DNA of 64,000 bases from Adiantum capillus-veneris (lineage: Eukaryota; Streptophyta; Polypodiopsida; Polypodiales; Pteridaceae): contig CM043957.1 in the NCBI GenBank assembly GCA_014529385.2, forward strand, positions 71,888,381-71,952,380, written 5' to 3'. The notes under the pieces were generated by a model. The model did not search any database. It had not been told where the DNA came from and saw only the letters and a program-made list of their open reading frames with translations. Positions 1-9,759 of the stretch are shown piece by piece. Positions within the stretch are counted from its first letter, which is position 1. Every line of letters begins with the position of its first letter. The translations under genes were made by a program, and so were the position numbers.

Positions 1-370
1 CATTGGGCACATAGATGTTTAGGAAGCTTAAGAGGCAGCCCTGAACCTACATAGTAATCCACTGAGCCTTGCCAGGCACAATAATACCTCTGCCCACAAT
101 GGCCTGCAGCCAAAAGTCCGCAATAGTCAAACATACCCCTCTCTAGATACCACCAGGTCGAAATGCAGCTGTCCAAAATGTGTGAAACCACCCACGCAAA
201 AGCTGACCATATCGTCTAATGCAGCTCTCACAAAGATGATACTCCTGCAACATAAAAAAGTCAATCTCTTCGCCCACAAGGCAGCGTTGAAGCTCCTAAT
301 GCAATCGAACCCGCTCACGATGAAACTGGGATCCACCTAATCCCTGCACGTTTCATGAGATAATCCTCAT
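1..370 (-). pseudogene. LINE ORF2 start, endonuclease domain (edge-truncated, nonsense)
   Basis: This is the beginning of a LINE second reading frame read leftwards and cut by the window edge. It opens with MRIIS, a stop, then NVQGLGGSQF, parallel to MRIVSWNVQGLGGPQF of the plus-strand LINE at 30,691. In the copy here the tryptophan codon TGG has become TGA, so the endonuclease is broken at residue 6. The following residues match the apurinic endonuclease fold used by LINEs to nick the target. It starts at 370 and overlaps the end of ORF1 by ATGA. Family assignment rests on the paralogous copy in the same window. Confidence 0.7.
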
Positions 371-1620
371 GGGGAACGAGAGAGAACTAATGCTGCAACA
401 GCAGCAGCTAACCGAGCTATCTTCGAGGCTGGCTTGGATGGGGAGTAACCCACATCCGAGCGTCCCCGAGGTAGGCATGTCTAGCCCAGGCCCGAGAAGA
501 GCGTGCCGTGCGCAAGGAAACCTCCTCTGTCCAAGAGTCCTCATGTATGTATACATAGCATTGTGGGCTCTGCGTATCATCAAAGAAGTGTACCACAAGG
601 TGTCTACATCCTGCCGAGTCTGAAAGTGTCACTGAGATCTGAAAGTGTCACTGAGAACTTCCCCAACCGCCACAAAGTCTGTACCAGGTTTGTAACCCTA
701 GGTCTCCCATGTGGTGAGAGAACTCAAGGGCCTGTACCACTCCAGCACTCCCTTATGTACCAAGGACCGGTCTGAATTTCTGTTACAGCTCACCAGAAAC
801 CTTCTAAATTACTAGGGAATTCGTCCTAGACAGGTGCTTTTAACCTACAGGGGTTTTGGCACTGTTATGCTGCCAAAATCAGGTTGGAAACCTAGCGCGC
901 ACTAATGCCAGTCGCCCTCGCCAGGAAACTATGGACTCTGAAACAAGCTACCTCAAAGTCTGGTGAAGATTGCCGAGAAACCGCGTGAAATCCTAGGCAA
1001 AGAAATCCAACCTACGATGAATGTCGAAACTCGTCGGTCCATGAGGAACTGCTGCAAAGAGAGAGGTCTGCACCGGAAGGGGGGTACGCAAGAAGGGTTG
1101 TCCCTCTCTCGCTAAGCAATTGGTGGAAAAAGCGATGCCAAGAGATCTCCTAGGAGCCGAGGAAGGTCCTACCTCATGGGTTGGCTGTGGGGTAGGACCG
1201 GGAGGAGATGTCGAAGCAGTGGGGCTAGTGGGAGATGGAGGAACGGTGGGGCGGGGTGCGGCAGAAGAAGAGGGGCGAGGCGGGGAGTAGGGAGGAGAGG
1301 GGGGAGAAGGGGCGGAGGAGGACTCAAGGGGAGGAGGGGCTATCGAAGGTGAGGCTGAGGTGGAGGGTGGAGCTGGGACCTCGTCTTGCTGAAGAGGGTC
1401 GAAACGGTTCCCTCTGGGAACCCGCTGCTGTTGGCCTAGAGCATGGCGACCACCCAGAGGGCCAGGCTACCGTAGTGGCCCCTGTCAACGTCGACCACGA
1501 ATCTGCTGCCAACCCTCCTCTGCATGAGCCCCACGCTCCAAGGGTGAGTGTGCTTGAGTACCCTATGACTCCGTCTGCTGCTGCTGGCCAGCCCTAGGAG
1601 GCTAGAGCTGAGCCTGAGGT

Positions 1621-1900
1621 GAAAGACGAGGCCTCCTCCATAGACAGACCTTCGCAAGATGGCCCATCTGACGACAAATAAAACACTGATTCGAAGGTCC
1701 GAATACTCCACACTTTGGTGGAGCCAACCACCACTCACCCAAGGTAGTAGAATGACCTTCGAAAGACGAGGCCTCCTCCATAGACAAACCTTCGCAAGAT
1801 GGCCCATCTGACGACAAATAAAACACTAATTCAAAGGTCCGAATACTCCACACTTTGGTGGAGCCAACCACCACTCACCCAAGGTAGTAGAATGACCTTC
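1621..1900. repeat. 140-bp tandem duplication within LINE ORF1
   Basis: Two consecutive 140-bp units start at 1,621 and 1,761 and differ at only a few positions by eye. Each contains the zinc-knuckle segment of ORF1. Because 140 is not a multiple of three, the second copy is out of frame with the first, so the duplication inactivates the frame. Confidence 0.9.
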
Positions 1901-2694
1901 GAGAGGGTGTGGGTGTCCCGAACCAAAGACGTACTGTCAAAGTGTCAACTGCCTTGGCAGCTACAGAGGCTGCCATGCGGGGTGTCTCCAGAACAGTCCC
2001 AATCTCTGAGCCTATCCTGAATAGGAGCGGAAGGTACTCCCGTCTAAGGCCAACGAAGCAGACTCAGATTGGAAGGTCTACCTCCTCGACAAGAACGTCA
2101 GTAGCTGGTTTGAAACCATGGCACCAATGTCGAAAATAAGCTCGAACTGCTCGAATGGCGAGCGGGCTCATCGCAATGACTTTGGACGCCATCTCGAGGG
2201 TCTCAAACTCTATCTGGTAATAGCCATGCCCGAGACGCTGAACGTCGAGGATCTTGCCCGCCTCTGATAAAAGGCGGGCCTAGAGGAGATCACGCACCTC
2301 CCCTCTGTTGGGTCTGGTGCCGAGAATCTTGCAGATAACAGAGGTGATCTGAAGGCGCGCCACTTCTGCCTCTAAGCTTGCTTGCTCTGTAGGCAAAAGA
2401 GCAAGTCGGATGGTGGGTTCTCTGGGGTCGGGCGAGGGGGCTTCGGTGGAGTCCCTCTATGGCGGAGCACAATCCTCCATCTGTGTCTGATGATGCGAAA
2501 GCGAGCGAAGGGGAGTCGAGGGCGTCGATGCGAACAAAGCGAGTCGGTGTCGCTGTGAACCAACACTGAAAAGAAAACCCAAGGTGGGGGTAGAGGTAAT
2601 TTGAGCAGGCTGCGGGCAGCGTGAGGAAGGGGGGATTAGGGGCGGGCGAACAGCACAGGGCAGCACGCGACGTCGGGCAACTGAGGGCAAGGAA

Positions 2695-2728
<34 letters not shown>
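2695..2728 (+). repeat. Uninterrupted run of 34 G
   Basis: A pure G homopolymer of 34 bases lies in the region that reads as a poly-proline stretch of LINE ORF1 on the minus strand. Shorter related runs occur in the equivalent proline-rich area of the plus LINE (21 C at 29,828) and in a gypsy gag (16 G at 16,235). The exact length is likely uncertain because such runs sequence poorly. Confidence 0.9.
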
Positions 2729-2730
<2 letters not shown>

Positions 2731-2826
2731 GGTAGGGCACGGCATCACGAGGGGGAGCAGGGGGTGAATAGAGCGATGGCGATGGTGAGGGCGAGCAGGA
2801 GCGTGAGCAGTAGCAACAAGCGTCAC

Positions 2827-3185
2827 ATATAACCCAATTGAGCGCCTCTCTTTCTCTTTCTCAGGAATCTTGAAGTTATTTGTAGCTCACAAGTGAGTGT
2901 TGCCTTGGAGTCCCATGCGAGACGGACTCCTCGTTTACCTCCGCATTGAAGAACAGAGGGGGAAACTTTTGTTACCAAGCCCTCTCAAACCAAATCACAG
3001 GTCCGTAGTACCTAGACGATGAATTGAGGAGCCATATTCGGGCCAGGACTATGCCCCATTGTCCGTCGTCCTCACCAGGTCCATCGTGCGCCCCGCAGCA
3101 CCAAGCCATGGTTTGCCAAGATCGAGCGTTGGCCGTCAACCCCGAGCCTCAAAACCAACTGAGACCTATCATATACCCCCTTGGG
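2827..3185. other. Unassigned stretch upstream of LINE ORF1
   Basis: This is GC-rich sequence 5' of the minus-strand LINE ORF1 and upstream of the copia fragment. It could be LINE 5' untranslated sequence. I see no convincing coding frame, RNA gene or repeat structure in it. Confidence 0.4.
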
Positions 3186-3603
3186 GCCGGGAGGGCTATG
3201 GAAAATCCATGCTTATATTGCATGGCTGATGCACAATCTCTTGAGAGTTTGCAATGGAATAGAGCCTGTGGGAGGTTTAGTATCCCAAAGTAAATATGTG
3301 GCAGTTTCTAATGCTAGCAAGAAAGCTATATGGTTAGCTCGCCTAGTGGGAGATCTTGGCATTACTCTGACTCCAGTGTTGCATTGTGATAGTCAGAGTG
3401 AGATTGCGTTAGCAAAGAACCCTGTGTTTCACTTCAAGTCGAAACACATAGAAGTCCATTATCACGTGATACAAGACATATTGGCTAGCAAGCGCATTGA
3501 GCTAGTCAAGGTTCATACGGATTACGACCTTGCAGATACTCTCACAAAGAGCCTACCCTTCGAGCGGTTTGCACATTGCATGGAGATGATGGGTGTAGAG
3601 TGA
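3186..3603 (+). pseudogene. Ty1/copia Pol C-terminus, RNase H
   Basis: The frame reads GGLVSQSKYVAVSNASKKAI followed by WLARLVGDLG, HCDSQSEIALAKNP, SKHIEVHYHVIQD and a stop after FERFAHCMEMMGVE. This is the standard C-terminal RNase H of plant Ty1/copia polyproteins (known pattern: SKHIDIRYHFIRE and ADIFTKPL near the end). It is 5' truncated; upstream copia domains are absent. A purine-rich tract and the start of an LTR follow directly, giving the expected 3' order RNase H, PPT, LTR. Confidence 0.85.
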
Positions 3604-3668
3604 AGCCATAGGATTGCTTCACAGTAGTACACATGTACATACATAGGCCACTTGAGCCGCGTTGGCCT

Positions 3669-3698
3669 TCAAGTGAGAGATTGTTAGGGTTCAAGCTC
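3669..3698 (+). mobile_element. Copia PPT and first 17 bp of its 3' LTR
   Basis: The tract CAAGTGAGAGAT precedes TGTTAGGGTTCAAGCTC, the typical copia polypurine tract and TG-starting LTR. The LTR is broken after AGCTC (3,694-3,698) by insertion of a gypsy element. The nearly identical pentamer GGCTC sits at 19,761-19,765 beyond that element, where the copia LTR appears to resume. Confidence 0.7.
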
Positions 3699-3845
3699 TG
3701 ACACAAACTAATGAGGTGGCATGACCAACTAAGGGCAACTACTAATGGGGTCAAAGGGACACAAAGCCATTAAAATAATGAGTAGAAGCTACGTGGCTAG
3801 CTGTACGGACGACCGTGAACTGCGCTGTTGATGTGGCATGCTACT
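3699..3845 (+). repeat. Partial gypsy LTR (left outermost)
   Basis: It begins TGACACAAACTAATGAGG, matching TGTCACAAACTAATGACG at 4,283, and runs to about GATGTGGCATGCTACTGAC before jumping into 3' UTR sequence. It is a 5' piece of the same LTR family, missing its downstream part. Confidence 0.75.
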
Positions 3846-4282
3846 GACACTATTCTATAATATGACTTTATGAAATTGAAAATGGGATTCTCGAAATTGA
3901 ACGTGAATGATGTGTACTCTCTCATGTGGTTTGTTTGAGTGCAGCAACTGAAAGACGAAATGACTGCAGCATTTCGATCTTGAAAACCTATAGACATGAT
4001 CGCAATAAGAATTAGCTAATTTCACATCCCTGAGGTCTGGGATAGACCTAGATGTTATTGCTTAATACGTTGCCATGAATCATGGTCTTAGATCTGGATA
4101 CAATTTTAATGTGATTGATCTAATGTGAATGTGCACTGACTGTGTCGTCTTTGAGCAAGTGCTAGATCTGTGTTGCCTAGTGCATATGTACTTAGAGTCA
4201 GTGCCTACTGAACTAGTTCAAGGCCTCTGTCTATTTTGCAGGCGTAATGGAAGGTGATTACCATTCTTTCAAGAGGGAGGTA
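3846..4282 (+). other. Gypsy 3' untranslated region with conserved block, hairpin and PPT
   Basis: This non-coding segment matches 18,780-19,246 of the same insertion. It contains GAGTGCAGCAACTGAAAGAC near 3,940, an 18-nt hairpin GTAATGGAAGGTGATTAC at 4,244-4,261 and the polypurine tract AAGAGGGAGGTA immediately before the LTR. The hairpin and block recur in related elements in this window. Confidence 0.75.
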
Positions 4283-4824
4283 TGTCACAAACTAATGACG
4301 TGGCATGACCAACTAATAATTGTTCCAACTTATGGGCAGCTGTCGACGGGGCCAAAGGGACACAAAGGCATTAAAATAATGCGTAGAAGCTACTGACGTG
4401 GCTTGGTTGTACAGACGCCCGCAAATTGCACTGCTGACGTGGCATGTTGTACGGAATTCTGCAAATCGCGCTGGCTGTTTTGGACACTAGATTTTGGCAC
4501 CATATGCTCTTGGAACTGAATCTTTCCATGTAAACTGCTTTTCCAAGGCCTTTAAATAAGACCCTAGTGCTCTCTCTGGCTCACACAGAGCTGACAAGCC
4601 AATGAGCAAAGGAGAGCCCAGGACAACTGTACTTGCTCACTTGTTAATAACAAAAGAAATACCGAAAGGGGCGCCAGTCTTTGGGGCCAATCTCTATGGG
4701 CATGGAACTACGCCTGCCCATGTCGACTCAATTGAATTGTGATTTAATTTTATGAAGTATTTAAAGTAAATCTCTCTCTCGTGTTGCGACAAATTCCAGA
4801 CTTGGGGTGTCCAAGTTTGTTACA
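4283..4824 (+). repeat. Gypsy 5' LTR (542 bp)
   Basis: It starts TGTCACAAAC and ends GTTTGTTACA, and pairs with the LTR at 19,247-19,760. A core block AGAAATACCGAAAGGGGCGC lies at 4,655-4,674. It is preceded by a PPT and followed by a PBS, so it is shared between a deleted left copy and the right copy. Confidence 0.88.
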
Positions 4825-4825
4825 A

Positions 4826-4837
4826 TTGTATCAGAGC
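4826..4837 (+). promoter_or_regulatory. Primer binding site, initiator tRNA-Met type
   Basis: TTGTATCAGAGC directly after the LTR matches the plant tRNA-iMet primer site TGGTATCAGAGC with one substitution (G to T at position 2). Confidence 0.8.
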
Positions 4838-4889
4838 TTAGTCGATTTCTCTTCTATCAGGAAATCCGATCCCTTTTCTCGCGACACAC

Positions 4890-5730
4890 ATGGATTCACG
4901 CAAGAATCAAACGACTCCTCTTGCCACCTCGGGAGCGGGAGGCAGTATGAAGAATTCGAGTGGATTAGCAGAGCACGAGTACGGGCCACCTCGGTCTACG
5001 GAGTACCAACTTATGGAGATGCAACGTCCACAGCAGGTTGATGAGTGCGCAAAGCAGATGCTCCAATTTGCAAAGGATTCATAGTTTGCCAAATTTTTGA
5101 CCCGGCGTCCGATGGATGAAGTGCATATTCATTGGCAGAAAGCCATTGAGTCACCCATAAAACCGGCCCTCAAGCGACCTCCTACACCAATGATGTTTAC
5201 TGAAGAAGAACTTAATGATGTCGTCAAAAAACGCATTAATGTACTTCTAGAAACAAAGAAGCCATTGAAGAAACAATTGAGAAAGCGCAACAAGGGGACT
5301 GACTACCCCGGTTACTTGGGCCGTCAATCTTCTTTTGCAAATGCACGAAAGCGGAGGACGCATGTACGATTCGAAGGACTACCCAGTTCTTTTTCTTCTT
5401 CTAACACTTCGGATAGCTCTTCCTCTTTCGACTCGAGTCAGAAGGATAGAAAGGGCAAGAAGCAAAGCAAGAATCAAGGTTTTGGATGAACAAGAGAAGG
5501 CAAAGAAGAGCAGATCCCAACCCATTTCTGACAGTTCTACTGAGGAGTCATCCTCCTTTGATAGTTCGGACTCCGATGATCACATGTTTTATGCAAAGAA
5601 GAAACACTTTCATAGAGCCAACCAGTGTAATTTTCTCGAAGACTAGGGTAAAAAGACCAAGGAGTTTAAGGTCGACAGCCAGTAAAGTTTGAATCCTTTT
5701 CCGGATTCCAAGATGCTCCCAAGGCTATAG
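4890..5730 (+). pseudogene. Gypsy gag, 5' part
   Basis: The frame opens MDSRKNQTTPLATSGAGG and includes the conserved KGTDYPGYLGRQSSFANAR and VRFEGLPSS segments followed by Ser/Asp runs and a basic tail. The antisense element's gag at 15,763-16,501 has the same order, with STDFPGYLGRQSTFDKAK and VRFEGVPSS. Gag forms the particle and packages RNA. A stop near 5,082 and frameshifts near 5,490 break the frame. It is cut at 5,735 by a nested element and resumes at 8,441. Confidence 0.8.
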
Positions 5731-5735
5731 CTTTT

Positions 5736-6433
5736 TGCCACAAGACGGGCACCACGTGCCAATAGAAAAGAACAGACTGAACAGACTTTTAGCACTTCAA
5801 TAAATACAGAACTGAGAGAGAGAGAGAGAGAGAGAGACGACACGCGCCACGGAGTGGCGGAATTCCACCCCAGAGAGTATTGGCCCCAAACCTTGGCGCC
5901 CCTTTCGGTATTTCTTTGTATTGCATCAACACAGTACAAGCCGGTACTCGAGACACTGCACCTTCGCCAAGAAGCATGCCAGAGAATGAGCCCTAACCTC
6001 ATATTTAAAGGCCCTAGGCCCCAAAAGCAATTTACAGTAAAAAGCCTTCAAATTTAAAAGCTTTTGGTCCCAAAAGCCATGCCAAAAAGCTGCCAGCGTA
6101 ATTTACGGAAATCCGTAGGGCGTGCCATGTCATCAGTTAGCGCAAAACACAGAAATCGGTACAGCCTACCACGTCATCAGTCAACATAATTTTCGGAAAT
6201 CTACCACGTCATCAGCAGCTACGCAATTTCTTGTGTGTGTGCATATGTGAGTGTGTGTGTGTGTGTGTGTGTGGGTCCTACTTTATTTCATTTATGTAAC
6301 TTGGGGCCCCATCGGACGGGGTCCCCATAAGTTGGTAGGACTTCTTCTTCCGTTACTTGTTCTTCTTAGGGTTTAGGCTCCTCGGCCGGTAGCTCCGTTC
6401 TTCAATAGGTCGACACGTCAACAGTTTGTTACA
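5736..6433 (-). repeat. 3' LTR of the non-autonomous element (698 bp)
   Basis: Plus-strand ends are TGCCACAAGACGG and GTTTGTTACA. It contains an expanded (GA)n at about 5,813-5,837 and a (GT)n at about 6,247-6,273. The core block reads AGAAATACCGAAAGGGGCGC on the minus strand near 5,897-5,915. Confidence 0.88.
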
Positions 6434-6471
6434 TCTCCCCTTCTTGAAAGAGAGTAATCATCCGCGATTAC
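6434..6471 (-). promoter_or_regulatory. PPT and adjacent hairpin of non-autonomous element
   Basis: On the minus strand AAGAAGGGGAGA abuts the LTR start TGTAACAAAC. Next to it, 6,454-6,471 forms GTAATC, six-base loop, GATTAC: a perfect 6-bp stem at the same place as hairpins in the autonomous elements. Confidence 0.8.
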
Positions 6472-7767
6472 AACATTTCTGCAAAACAGCTCAAATTAGC
6501 TCAAAAAAAATTTCCGAGGGACATTCAGTTTTCTCTTTTTGTTAAGGAGTTAGCTTCTCCTTTCGGCTCTTTTTATCAAGGAGTTAGCTTCTCCTTTCGT
6601 CCAAATCGGAACTCTTGATATTCCGGAGTACTAAAATTAGCCATCACACCCAGACCGTACTGATCTTCCACAGGTGTCTTGATGCACTAAAATTACATAC
6701 CAAGGCAATCTCATCCGATTAGGGATATTCAGTAATTGGTACATCACAATGCAACACAAATGCTTACATATGCATGTTACAAGACACAACAAACAGCGCC
6801 GCTGAGCACTCCCCCGAGACAAACGGTCTACGGTATGAAGCTATTGAACGACTACCTCGTCACTCCCCCCGCAAATAACCTAAAAAGGTCCGGGCCATGA
6901 GCTCAGAGGACTGTACAACCAAACGCTCCCTAGACCGCAGTCTGCGTCGCTTGGAGGTTCAAGCATACAACCAAACGCTCCCCAGGCATCGGCCTGCGTT
7001 GTTCGGAGGTTTTCTAGCATACGACAGCACGCTCCCCAGGCATCGGCCTACGTCGTTCCGAGGTTCAATCATAGGGAGTCCCAAAAATTAGAATTAGGTT
7101 CATTCCATAAGGTCGTAGACGAGCACAGCAAAAATTGACTTTCCATCTTGAAACCTGCACCAAAAATTAGAATTAGGTTCATTCCATAAGGTCGTAGACG
7201 AGCACAGCACGGTCCATCAGTTCTTGGACAGACAATGTTTCTTGCGGCGATGGTAGTCCCAAGATAGCAATTGCACCGAACCTCCAAGGTTATCAACTCG
7301 AGAAGAGACATCTACGGGGAGATGCCGAGAAATTTCAAGATATAATCTACCAGGGTTTCCATGGCAAGCATTTCACGATACCCCACTCTGCCAGAAGTTG
7401 CACTCCGAAGAAAGATGTCAAAAACCATATAACTTCGTGCAAAAAAAATTCTTGAAAGCTTGCCAAGTCCTTGGAAGTGTGCGGTTTGGTAGCTATGGAC
7501 ATCTGCTTGGTACTGTCTCTGAGAAAAACAGCAGCTCGAAACAAATCTTGGATCCTTCTCTTGTAAGTGATCTTAATGGCTTATGCCCTGTAAGACATGA
7601 GCGGTGAAGACGGGAGCACGCCCCATGCGCGATGAAGTAAGGGTGGGAGTGGCTAATAGGTGGGTCGAAGCACGAAGCTGAAATTTCCAATAAGTGTTGG
7701 AAGTACGATCTTGCTATGTCTCCTCTTCGGAAGGACCGGTATGCTTTAAGAAAAGCACACGCCTGAT
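6472..7767. other. Non-coding interior of the non-autonomous element, with tandem repeats
   Basis: No frame longer than about 130 codons and no retroelement motif is visible. There is a roughly 53-bp unit repeated three times (about 6,920-7,075; each holds ACGCTCCC and a GGAGGTT or CGAGGTT end) and a 50-bp near-identical direct repeat at 7,081-7,130 and 7,160-7,209. Repeats may provide RNA structure, but that is a guess. Confidence 0.7.
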
Positions 7768-7779
7768 GCTCTGATACCA
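7768..7779 (-). promoter_or_regulatory. PBS of non-autonomous element
   Basis: Minus strand reads TGGTATCAGAGC, an exact tRNA-iMet primer site, one base after the end of the 5' LTR. Confidence 0.9.
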
Positions 7780-7780
7780 C

Positions 7781-8435
7781 TATCACAAGACGGGCACCAT
7801 GTGCCAATAGAAAAGAACAGACTAAACAGACTTTTAGCACTTCAATAAATATAGAACTTAGAGAGAGAGACGACACGCGACACGGAGTGGCGGAATTCCA
7901 CCCCAGAGAGTATTGGCTCCAAACCTTGGCGCCCCTTACGGTATTTCTTTATATTGCATCAACACAGTACAAGCCGGTACTCGAGACTCTACACCTTCGC
8001 CAAGAAGCATGCCAGAGAATGAGCCCTAACCTCATATTTAAAGGACCTAGGCCTTAGAAGCAGTTTATAGTAAAAAGCCTTCAGACTCAAAAGCTTCTGG
8101 TTCCAAAAGCAATGCCAAAAAGCTGTCAGCGTAATTTACGGAAATCCGTACAGCCTGCCACGTCATCAGTTAGCGCAAAACAAGAAAATACGTACAGTCT
8201 GCCATGTCATCAGCCAACATAATTTTCCGAAATTTGCCACGTCATCAGCAGCTACGCGATTTCTTGTGTGTGTGTGCGGGTCCTGCTTTATTTCCTTTGT
8301 CACTGGGGTCCCATCGTACGGGGTCCCCATAAGTTGGTAGGACTTCTTCTTTTGTTACTTGTTCTTCTTAGGGTTTAGGCTCCTCGGCCGGTAGCTCCGT
8401 TCTTCAATAGGTCAACACGTCAACAGTTTGTTACA
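7781..8435 (-). repeat. 5' LTR of the non-autonomous element (655 bp)
   Basis: It pairs with 5,736-6,433. Its plus-strand start is TATCACAAG instead of TGCCACAAG, two transitions. Its GA and GT microsatellites are much shorter than in the other LTR. Confidence 0.88.
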
Positions 8436-8440
8436 CTTTT

Positions 8441-9215
8441 ATTCAGCATTTTGATATAGCATTCTCTGGAAGGCGCTACTCAGAGCACTCCAAGATCCGG
8501 AGGGTAGTATCATTCTTGAAAGGAAATGCACGAACGTGGTGATCCACTCTTCTTTTGAGGAGAGAAGCCCCGACTAAGTAGTTAAAGTCCAAACGGCTCT
8601 TTATTTCTTCCTGGTTGACTCAGGAGTACGAACGAGATGTGAGGACCGCTTGGAACCATCTTCGCATGACGAAGGTCAACACTTTGGATGCTTATTGTGA
8701 AAGATTTTGGGATGCTTTTCTACCGACATCTTCTGTTAAGAAGGTCACTTTCAAGGAGCAAATCGAGCGATTTTGATGTGGACTTCCCAAAGAGATCCGA
8801 GATTATTGCCTTAAGCAGAAGTTTGAGTCCATACAACAATTGATGGGACATGCTAAGCGGGGATTCTTTATACATACGGGTAACCTGACTTGCCCCGCTG
8901 ATGAAGTTTCGACACCAAGGACCGGACTCAGTTTGACAAATGAAAATAGAAGAAAGAGGAAGTTCAAGAAAAAGAAGGATGCACAAACCTGATTGACCGA
9001 GGAGCAGAGAACTGAATATCACAAAGAGGGAAAGTGTTTTGACTGCAAAGAACAAGGACATATCTCTGCGAGGTGCCCCAAAAAGGCACAACAAGGACAA
9101 TCACAAGATAGACCAGAGAGCTCAAGAGCAGCAGAAGAACGTGGTAAAAAAGGCAAGATGAAAGCAGGATTGGTACCACATTGTATGGGGACCGAGTCAT
9201 ATGGATGAAAGCACA
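8441..9215 (+). pseudogene. Gypsy gag, 3' part with zinc knuckle
   Basis: Gag resumes after the nested element: CALFS... is degraded but KHSKIRR, the WNHLRMTK-like capsid helix (paralogue in the antisense element: AAWNHLRMTKKDTINAYCER) and QIERF are recognisable. A CX2CX4HX4C knuckle, CFDCKEQGHISARC, is encoded at 9,035-9,076. Several stops and shifts interrupt it (for example a stop at about 8,776 and one at 8,992). Confidence 0.75.
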
Positions 9216-9661
9216 GAACTTTGTCGCACATGGGGCAAAGTGAAAGATCAAGAAGCCCTCATCTTCTTTGATGAAGGAGCCAAGGTCAACTTCATTTCAC
9301 CTGAATTGGCGGCTCGACTTGGAATTACACCCGACAGGATGGGGCCACAGGCAGAGGTAGTTCTAGCGATGCCCGGACGGGATGTTGCCATTACACCTAT
9401 CATTGGCAAACTATGTTTGCATCGTCAGGGGTATTTAGGACACGAGGACTTTTAGATCATGCTTTTAGAGTGTGACGTCCTCCTAGGAATCCCATGGTAC
9501 CACAAGAACAACGCCGTGGTTGACTATTGGGCCAAGAAAGCGACTTTCACGGTTGGAAAGGGCAGGAAAATTGTGCTTGATGTAAAATTGAAGGGCGAGT
9601 CAATCTCTATTAATGAAATCCGGTCTTTTTGTTTACTCGATCTACTTGAAAGAATTGAATG
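9216..9661 (+). pseudogene. Gypsy aspartic protease
   Basis: The sequence IFFDEGAKVNFISPELAARL corresponds to the retropepsin active-site loop; the usual D-S/T-G is D-E-G here, a lineage variant also seen as FFDKGAKANFIS at 28,350. A second conserved block CDVLLGIPWYHKNNAVVDYW follows. A stop at 9,453 separates the two blocks. The domain would mature the Gag-Pol polyprotein. Confidence 0.75.
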
Positions 9662-9759
9662 ATGAACAAAGAACCAATATGTCTAAATTGGATAAAGAAC
9701 GACAACAATTTCTGCATACACATGCTGACTGATTCTCTGTAGGCCTACTTGGCGAGTTA

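Larger units (their letters stand above)
367..2826 (-). pseudogene. LINE ORF1 (Gag-like, CCHC zinc knuckle), decayed
   Basis: This minus-strand region is the first frame of a plant LINE, encoding a nucleic-acid-binding Gag-like protein. It begins near 2,826 with a proline-rich N-terminus (MTLVATAHAPARPHHRHR), continues through ICKILGTRPNRGEVRDLL and MASKVIAMSPL, then a CX2CX4HX4C knuckle (CFICRQMGHLAKVC) and a C-terminus ending AALVLSRSP. The stop codon overlaps the ORF2 start as ATGA. Stops, frameshifts, a 34-G run and a 140-bp internal duplication that doubles the knuckle show it is dead. It pairs with the plus-strand copy at 29,060-30,701. Confidence 0.7.
5736..8435 (-). mobile_element. 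Non-autonomous LTR retrotransposon nested in gag
   Basis: It has two LTRs (5,736-6,433 and 7,781-8,435), a perfect 5-bp target duplication CTTTT (5,731-5,735 and 8,436-8,440), a minus-strand PBS at 7,768-7,779 and a minus-strand PPT at 6,434-6,445. The 1.35-kb interior has no recognisable Gag or Pol frame, only short ORFs and tandem repeats, so it must depend on another element. LTR core block and PPT-side hairpin are shared with the gypsy chromoviruses around it, which are the likely helpers. It resembles the LARD/TRIM class in logic, with an intermediate size. Confidence 0.88.

Noticed and set aside
6916-7209. CRISPR-like or satellite array
   Set aside because: Few imperfect copies inside a defined LTR element; explained as internal repeats of that element.
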